A model generated the notes under the pieces. The model was not told the DNA's origin. It searched no databases and saw only the letters and a list, made by a program, of their open reading frames with translations. A stretch of 64,000 nt of DNA. Origin: Lethocerus indicus (Eukaryota; Arthropoda; Insecta; Hemiptera; Belostomatidae). The position numbers and the translations under genes were made by a program. Below are positions 63,101-64,000 of this stretch, one piece after another (the stretch's first letter is position 1; the number at the start of each line of letters is the position of its first letter). The DNA lies in contig JACDQD010000004.1 in the NCBI GenBank assembly GCA_019843655.1, positions 33,696,900-33,760,899 of the forward strand. The letters run 5' to 3'.

Positions 63101-64000
63101 GCCGCTAGTTCGGTCCTTCAGCCGGTGCACCTAGCCAACCTCCCTCCCCGTGGAGTGGGCGGCTAAGCACTCTTCCTGTTACTGTAAAGTAATGTTAAGC
63201 CAGGAGGGAAGGTGTGAAACAGACGAGGCTCTGGCGGTCAGGGCGTGACCATAACTGCCCCTGGTTTGGTGAGAACCAGTAAGGAGGTCTCCCAGGTAGC
63301 CTCTACTCACAAGCGAAGCCTGCTGCTGAGGGGCTGGTGATCACCCTCTGCAGCCGGTTTCAGTAGATGGCCAAGGAGAGGTACGGCCACTCTCAGAAGA
63401 CCTAAAACTGAAATTGAACAGCTCCATCGCAAGATGGATCAGGGTTTTTCCCGCGGAAGGTTTTGCCTGCGACTGGAAGGTTTTCCCCGAATGACGAGAG
63501 TGCAGTGTGCACCTGAACAGAATGTAGAGTGAACACCGCCACGTGGTGGGACACGGACAGGGTGCTGGAGACAGCCAGCGCCCGACTAAGGTTCACGATG
63601 TTCCGTCAGCTCCTAGCTCGACAATCTGATTAGCATTTCGGCGGTTATGAGAGGTAACACTCTCGCGACGCCAAAGCGACTACAGTGTCAGGAGTGAAAA
63701 AAATACTTAAATTGTATAAATACAATAATTTCCTAAAAGAGCAAACGAAAGAAGGCGGAAACACATGAAATCTACGGTATTCCAACCCTCGCAGACCTGA
63801 CTCTGACGGAGTCGGCAGGACTTCCGCTTTGACATATCTGTCCCTTTTTCCCCGTCTGGCTGAATAATTTTCTCGACACTTTGACCGAACGTAGTTGACG
63901 CGAAAACTGTAATGCAAATCGCGGTCAACGGCTCACCTCATCACGTAGTCGATGTTGGATTGAACGCTTGAAATTTGTGATAGGAATATTCGGGAATATG
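49640..64000 (-). CDS. POLD1: DNA polymerase delta catalytic subunit, 3' 17 exons (5' end outside window)
   Basis: The catalytic subunit of the replicative B-family polymerase delta, acting in the nucleus on the lagging strand with PCNA. Seventeen exons cover roughly the last three quarters of the usual ~1,100 residues. All landmarks are present in order: Exo I (SFDIE), Exo II ([15 protein letters not shown]), Exo III ([10 protein letters not shown]), polymerase motif A ([10 protein letters not shown]), motif B (KISANSVYGFTGA), motif C (YGDTDSVM), the CysA zinc motif and the CysB motif that carries the 4Fe-4S cluster. The stop is TAG at 49,642-49,640. Many exons carry one- or two-base frame breaks, yet the residues on both sides are conserved and splice sites are good. 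Introns hold PAL, MITE-A, MITE-B and tandem arrays. The identity is firm; whether the breaks are real needs reads. Confidence 0.93.
49793..49985. mobile_element. MITE-A copy in POLD1 intron
   Basis: ACAATTTGATAAGATGTTAT, GGTCTTGAGGAGTTTCTACA, GAAAATTTGCCGGAAAAATT, right end TTACTTTGGTACCCCTAAT. It lies 56 bp upstream of the last exon. Confidence 0.75.
50284..50372 (-). CDS. POLD1: POLD1 exon (CysB first half, one frame break)
   Basis: YRELEK, then one lost base, then [20 protein letters not shown] and CT. CQRCQG supplies the first Cys pair. Acceptor CTTTTACAG, donor GTTGGA (a non-optimal GT donor). Confidence 0.88.
51061..51116. repeat. (TA)n microsatellite
   Basis: About 27 TA units in a POLD1 intron. 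Confidence 0.9.
51135..51305. mobile_element. MITE-A copy in POLD1 intron
   Basis: TTAAGGGTGCCCAAAAGTAA at the left, GATTACTTTTGGGTACACCT followed by AATA at the right. An internal deletion removes the ATATTCACCGATATTATCG part. Confidence 0.8.
51395..51530. repeat. dispersed repeat (TTTATCGAGATTTTACCAAA family)
   Basis: TTTATCGAGATTTCACCAAA, AAATCTTAATCCTATAACGT, AAAGACAACCAATATCAG and CCCGTAGAGGGTTAA. Confidence 0.6.
51542..52192. mobile_element. PAL element, longest copy with internal core
   Basis: Left arm (51,545-51,700) and right arm (52,030-52,185) are inverted copies; the right terminus is CTCGCAGACCACAAAACAGG. A 14-bp direct repeat, AAAAAAGTGTTTTC, flanks it at 51,528 and 52,193, a likely target-site duplication. 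The core (51,700-52,030) shares words with 60,840-61,060. On the - strand the core reads [20 protein letters not shown] and [20 protein letters not shown], which faintly resembles C-terminal tails of retroelement proteins. Confidence 0.75.
52238..52418 (-). CDS. POLD1: POLD1 exon (CysA zinc motif)
   Basis: GDHTR-type start (one base short), then [50 protein letters not shown] and CRFC are the four Cys of CysA. Donor GTGAGT. There are breaks between DKIG and the ALAAF part. Confidence 0.9.
52760..52971. mobile_element. MITE-A copy, complete (212 bp)
   Basis: Left end TTAGGCGTACCAAAAGTAAT, right end GATTACTTTGGGGTACACCC then AA; ends are inverted. Internal ATTATTAATCTACTATATAT and CACCGATATTATCGACAACT. 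The best reference copy in the window. Confidence 0.85.
53041..53167 (-). CDS. POLD1: POLD1 exon (thumb region)
   Basis: [11 protein letters not shown], then in the next frame [27 protein letters not shown]. It corresponds to the family's DPxxVLExxxPIDxxYYLxxQ segment. Acceptor GTCCGCCAG, donor GTGAGT. Confidence 0.9.
53590..53770. repeat. single copy of the 54,600 tandem unit
   Basis: CAATCCAAAGAAAAATACAA, GGGTCAGTTGGATAGTTACA and GTTCTTTAGTAGGATTTG match the array at 54,598-55,080. Confidence 0.75.
54119..54368 (-). CDS. POLD1: POLD1 exon (three or more frame breaks)
   Basis: [20 protein letters not shown], then [35 protein letters not shown] and [10 protein letters not shown] appear in order across frames. 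Breaks fall at CAACGGG, CGCCGCAAA and GGACCGGG, each explained by one lost base. Confidence 0.9.
54598..55080. repeat. tandem repeat, about 168 bp unit, three copies
   Basis: TTGAACAAATTCTTGAACAA recurs at about 54,605, 54,773 and 54,939, each followed by GGGGTCAGTTGGGTAGTTAC and TTATAATTTAACAAGATTAA. It lies in a POLD1 intron. Confidence 0.9.
55474..55642 (-). CDS. POLD1: POLD1 exon
   Basis: [13 protein letters not shown], then after a one-base break [27 protein letters not shown], then [16 protein letters not shown]. This is the conserved KKRYAGL...DxKGxxxVRRDNCP block. Acceptor GTTGTGCAG, donor GTACAC. Confidence 0.92.
55685..56805. mobile_element. PAL element interrupted by a 58-bp minisatellite
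   Basis: Left arm and core (55,690-55,840) run to CTGACACAGCGCTAC, where the array begins. After the array, ATGAAGATGGTGAGCGTCGA and GAGAGGAGACTAAAACGCAA (56,735-56,800) continue the right arm. The array thus sits between CTAC and TGAAGATGG. Confidence 0.75.
55850..56735. repeat. 58-bp minisatellite, about 15 units
   Basis: Units carry GGGCAATACATATCCCTTGT, TGGGTGGATATGTGAAATTA and TCCTGTAGTATAATGTA, alternating with a GGACATACCCCTTG ... ATATATAAAATTCTCCTGTA variant, so the higher-order period is about 116 bp. Confidence 0.9.
57243..57378 (-). CDS. POLD1: POLD1 exon (motif C)
   Basis: [14 protein letters not shown], then after a one-base break [35 protein letters not shown] are the catalytic aspartates of motif C. 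Acceptor TTGTACAG. Confidence 0.93.
57605..57900. mobile_element. PAL elements in POLD1 intron
   Basis: GTAGATTTTGTGTATTTCTG, GGCCGCCATCTTCAGTAGCG, a reversed GGCGAGAGGAGACAGAAG, then a right arm GCGCTACTGAAGATGGCGAG and GAAACCGGTCTAGCAAAAGA. Confidence 0.7.
57944..58039 (-). CDS. POLD1: POLD1 exon (fingers to palm)
   Basis: [32 protein letters not shown]; frame intact. Acceptor TGTTTTCAG, donor GTAAGT. Confidence 0.92.
58447..58552. mobile_element. MITE-B copy, short
   Basis: GGGTGTCCCAAATTCACGAT on the left and CTTGCGTTAATTCTGGGACA on the right, inverted ends as at 19,150-19,350; TCGATTCAAATCTTGCGT is shared with that copy. Confidence 0.65.
58584..58841 (-). CDS. POLD1: POLD1 exon (motif B, several frame breaks)
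   Basis: [56 protein letters not shown], then across frames [22 protein letters not shown]. KxxxNSxYG is motif B. The exon end near 58,584 is approximate. Confidence 0.9.
59345..59480. mobile_element. PAL left arm in POLD1 intron
   Basis: TAGATTTCGTGTGTTTCCTT, CCGCTCGCCATCTTCAGTAG, GGCATCATCACTGCACTATT. It ends about 40 bp downstream (on the - strand) of the motif A exon's donor. Confidence 0.65.
59519..59724 (-). CDS. POLD1: POLD1 exon (motif A)
   Basis: After [11 protein letters not shown] and one break: [60 protein letters not shown] is motif A. Donor GTAGGT. Confidence 0.94.
60100..60425 (-). other. unidentified intronic insertion, LTR-like or 3'-end-like
   Basis: On the - strand this segment ends in AAAAATAAAGTATTTG, with balanced composition before it (GCGCACAGCGTAGTGTCAGC), unlike the AT-rich intron. 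It could be a solo LTR or the 3' end of a retro-copy. No family match can be made by eye. Confidence 0.25.
60533..60701 (-). CDS. POLD1: POLD1 exon (Exo III)
   Basis: [34 protein letters not shown], one lost [33 protein letters not shown] holds the Exo III Tyr and Asp. Acceptor TTGTTTACAG; the donor is taken as GTAACG. Confidence 0.93.
60715..61280. mobile_element. PAL left arm with core, right arm lost
   Basis: Left arm TAGATTTCGTGTGTTTCCGC and CATCCTCGCTGCACTGTCAC, then core words TCTTGTTATTGTG, GTTCTTTAGTAGGATTATCA and ATAGTGTCACTTTGGGAA, parallel to the core at 51,700-51,890. A second core copy follows at about 61,100-61,280. Confidence 0.6.
61526..61660 (-). CDS. POLD1: POLD1 exon
   Basis: VLL, a small indel, then [40 protein letters not shown]. 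Acceptor TTTTTGCAG, donor GTAAAT. Confidence 0.93.
61928..62027 (-). CDS. POLD1: POLD1 exon
   Basis: [33 protein letters not shown]; frame intact in the second frame of the exon. Acceptor CATTTTCAG, donor GTAAGT. Confidence 0.9.
62127..62271 (-). CDS. POLD1: POLD1 exon (Exo II)
   Basis: [23 protein letters not shown], one break, [27 protein letters not shown] is Exo II. Acceptor CTTTTTCAG; the donor is taken as GTAACG. Confidence 0.91.
62330..62433. mobile_element. MITE-A half copy in POLD1 intron
   Basis: TTAGCTGTACCCAAACGTAA, GGTCCTGAGGAGTTCTTCAC, GAAAATTTGCCGGAAAAGTG; the other half is missing. Confidence 0.7.
62513..62676 (-). CDS. POLD1: POLD1 exon (two frame breaks)
   Basis: IFP, one break, [35 protein letters not shown], another break, [17 protein letters not shown]. 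Acceptor TATCCGCAG, donor GTAACT. Confidence 0.9.
62797..63017 (-). CDS. POLD1: POLD1 exon (Exo I)
   Basis: [18 protein letters not shown], a break, [43 protein letters not shown], then AGRKG in the next frame. FDIE holds the Exo I catalytic acids. Acceptor TTTATAG, donor GTACTT. Confidence 0.92.
63050..63640. other. GC-richer insertion in POLD1 intron, unidentified
   Basis: About 590 bp of higher GC than the rest of the intron, without PAL or MITE words. No frame of interest and no family recognised; a retroelement 5' region is possible. A PAL terminal piece lies at 63,755-63,800 (GAAATCTACGGTATTCCAAC, CTCGCAGACC). Confidence 0.35.
63937..64000 (-). CDS. POLD1: POLD1 exon, cut by the window edge
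   Basis: Ends [10 protein letters not shown], then donor GTGAGC at 63,936. The next exon continues FMVD, as in other POLD1 proteins (ESNIxYVxRFMxD). Its upstream limit may lie outside the window. Confidence 0.75.

Overview
This is a repeat-rich window of an animal nuclear genome, most likely an insect. The two recognisable genes are split into short exons with GT-AG introns. One encodes a CYP4G cytochrome P450, a subfamily known from insects. There are no bacterial operon features, no CRISPR array, and no rRNA or tRNA gene that I could recognise. The insect order cannot be decided from the sequence.

Layout. Positions 1-34,800 hold no gene I can name. They are filled with a palindromic repeat family (called PAL here), microsatellites and large minisatellites: a 305-bp GA tract, a 1.1-kb purine-rich array, and arrays with units of 16, 21, 90, about 101 and 132 bp. 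A few exon-like segments are listed with low confidence. At 34,883-35,017 there is a TATA box, a CAA-rich leader and a splice donor, which may be the promoter and first non-coding exon of the P450 gene. A 1.1-kb imperfect palindrome lies at 36,713-37,855. The CYP4G gene runs on the + strand from 38,151 to 48,753 (12 exons seen, about 544 codons). DNA polymerase delta catalytic subunit (POLD1) runs on the - strand from beyond 64,000 down to 49,640 (17 exons seen, from before the exonuclease domain to the stop). The two genes meet tail to tail, with poly(A) signals at 48,937 (+) and 49,398 (-).

The genes have no obvious joint function. CYP4G enzymes make cuticular hydrocarbons from fatty aldehydes; POLD1 is the lagging-strand replicative polymerase with proofreading. 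Both show the conserved active-site motifs, but many exons carry single-base frame breaks. Because the breaks affect an essential replication gene and a P450 alike, often in short homopolymers, I read them mainly as uncorrected consensus indels rather than gene decay.

Mobile DNA. PAL has roughly 35 full or partial copies, with inverted arms ending in a shared terminal sequence. Several copies contain or abut minisatellites, and two share an internal core. A second family (MITE-A, about 210 bp, mariner-like termini) has at least 11 copies. A third (MITE-B) has two. A Jockey-type reverse transcriptase tail lies in the last CYP4G intron. A 300-bp inverted repeat in CYP4G introns 1 and 5 brackets exons 2-5. 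The PAL family and its link to minisatellite birth is the best candidate for something undescribed.
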